A stretch of 64,000 bases of DNA from Dermabacter sp. (GTDB lineage Bacteria; Actinomycetota; Actinomycetes; Actinomycetales; Dermabacteraceae), in assembly GCA_030538475.1 (NCBI GenBank), contig JAUNTX010000004.1:186001-250000 (forward strand). Reading direction: 5' to 3'. Shown here piece after piece: positions 63,566-64,000 of this stretch. Within the stretch, counting starts at the first letter, position 1; each line of letters opens with the position of its first letter. Under the pieces are notes generated by a model. The model was given only the letters and a program-made list of their open reading frames with translations. It made no database searches and had not been told where the DNA came from. Position numbers and translations under genes: made by a program.

Positions 63566-64000
63566 CCCCGTTCACTCGGAGTTTTTTGGAACGTCCCCGA
63601 CGCTCGGCAGCGAGCGGCGGGGACTGTCCGCGCGCCGGATCGATCACACGCTCAACGTGGGGTTGCAGGCGCGCGGCGCCGGACCGGCCCGGCGCGACGA
63701 GCAGGCGCACCTCATCGACGCGTGGCTCCAGGACGCCTACCGGGGGATTCAGGCGCCGCCGTCGGGCATCGCGCTCGTGGCGCACGGCTCGCTCGGCCGC
63801 CGCGACCTGGGCCCCGTCTCCCGCATCGATATCGCCGTGCTCTGGGACGATACGGCCCGCCACCTCAGCTCCGTCCACGCCCCCGAGGACGGGCTCTACG
63901 ATCCGCAGACCATCGCGGGGCAGCTGTGGCACGCGCTGTGGGAAACCGGAACCTCCTTCGCCCACGCCACCTACTCCCTCGCCCAGTGCTCCCTCATGGC
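63552..64000 (+). CDS. glnD: GlnD, PII nucleotidyltransferase, 5' part (cut by window end)
   Basis: 149 codons visible, truncated by the window edge. Context (ftsY-amtB-glnK) and the pattern HGSLGRRDLGPVSRIDIAVLWDD, then LWHALWETGTSFAHATYSLAQC, identify the nucleotidyltransferase domain of GlnD. The usual GGYGRRELAPYSDLDL pattern is altered: the first Asp of the D-x-D pair is Arg (S-R-I-D) and the first Gly is His. If not a sequencing artefact this would impair the nucleotidyltransferase activity. ATG 63552 overlaps glnK by 14 bases. Confidence 0.8.
   Translation, partial: MPFDSPVHSEFFGTSPTLGSERRGLSARRIDHTLNVGLQARGAGPARRDEQAHLIDAWLQDAYRGIQAPPSGIALVAHGSLGRRDLGPVSRIDIAVLWDDTARHLSSVHAPEDGLYDPQTIAGQLWHALWETGTSFAHATYSLAQCSLM

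Overview
The window is GC-rich, densely coded actinobacterial chromosome, most likely from the Micrococcales. Within that order a Dermabacter/Brachybacterium-like host is a guess, not a demonstration. The pointers are a mycothione reductase (mycothiol is an actinobacterial thiol), SenX3-RegX3 beside phoU, CarD, tandem clpP1-clpP2, an ileS T-box leader of the actinobacterial kind, the folC-DUF4233-ndk block, and the ftsY-amtB-glnK-glnD order. I see no prophage, insertion sequence, CRISPR array or rRNA. The content is mostly conserved core genes with a few accessory loci.

Layout. 1-5.5 kb: a DUF1266 membrane protein, a secreted NlpC/P60 hydrolase behind a 346-base leader, and a leftward group of SLC1-type symporter, 3-methyladenine DNA glycosylase and DUF1345 protein. 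5.7-9.0 kb: p-aminobenzoate synthesis (aminodeoxychorismate lyase-like protein plus a fused PabA-PabB). 9-15.4 kb: YigZ/IMPACT protein, mycothione reductase, an APH-fold kinase, an LCP ligase and GalE. 15.5-19.2 kb: a large secreted type I pullulanase whose LPXTG wall anchor lies one base out of frame. 19.3-21.5 kb: a leftward carD - PTS IIB - ilvA operon. 21.7-25.3 kb: a lipoprotein, regX3-senX3 divergent from phoU with a PHO-box-like repeat between them, and DUF4235. 25.4-31.9 kb: a leftward run of LCP protein, trmB, Rieske lipoprotein, GH65 phosphorylase, beta-phosphoglucomutase and a Rossmann protein. 32-38.6 kb: tRNA-Gly, tRNA-Pro, tig, a GH13 enzyme, clpP1, clpP2, clpX and chorismate mutase. 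38.7-44 kb: valS, an Aer-like PAS protein, an SDR and a ferredoxin. 44.3-46.6 kb: an OmpR-type two-component pair. 46.6-52 kb: a PspC-type two-component cluster with two extra genes inserted between regulator and kinase. 52-64 kb: ileS with its T-box, a WXG-like esterase, folC, DUF4233, ndk, ftsY, amtB, glnK and the start of glnD.

How the genes fit together. Three loci point to alpha-glucan use: the exported pullulanase, a GH13 enzyme with no signal peptide, and a GH65 phosphorylase paired with beta-phosphoglucomutase. Envelope upkeep is represented by the NlpC/P60 hydrolase, two LCP proteins, GalE and the PspC system. Phosphate sensing (SenX3-RegX3-PhoU) and nitrogen sensing (AmtB-GlnK-GlnD) are both present. 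Proteostasis genes (tig, clpP1P2, clpX) are clustered.

Observations most worth a second look: the frameshifted wall anchor of the pullulanase; a 32-bp near-perfect palindrome carrying both start codons of the divergent PspC genes; the Aer-type PAS protein without a chemoreceptor signalling domain; the WXG-like N-terminus on an esterase; the orphan PTS IIB between carD and ilvA; and a GlnD start in which a catalytic Asp appears replaced by Arg.
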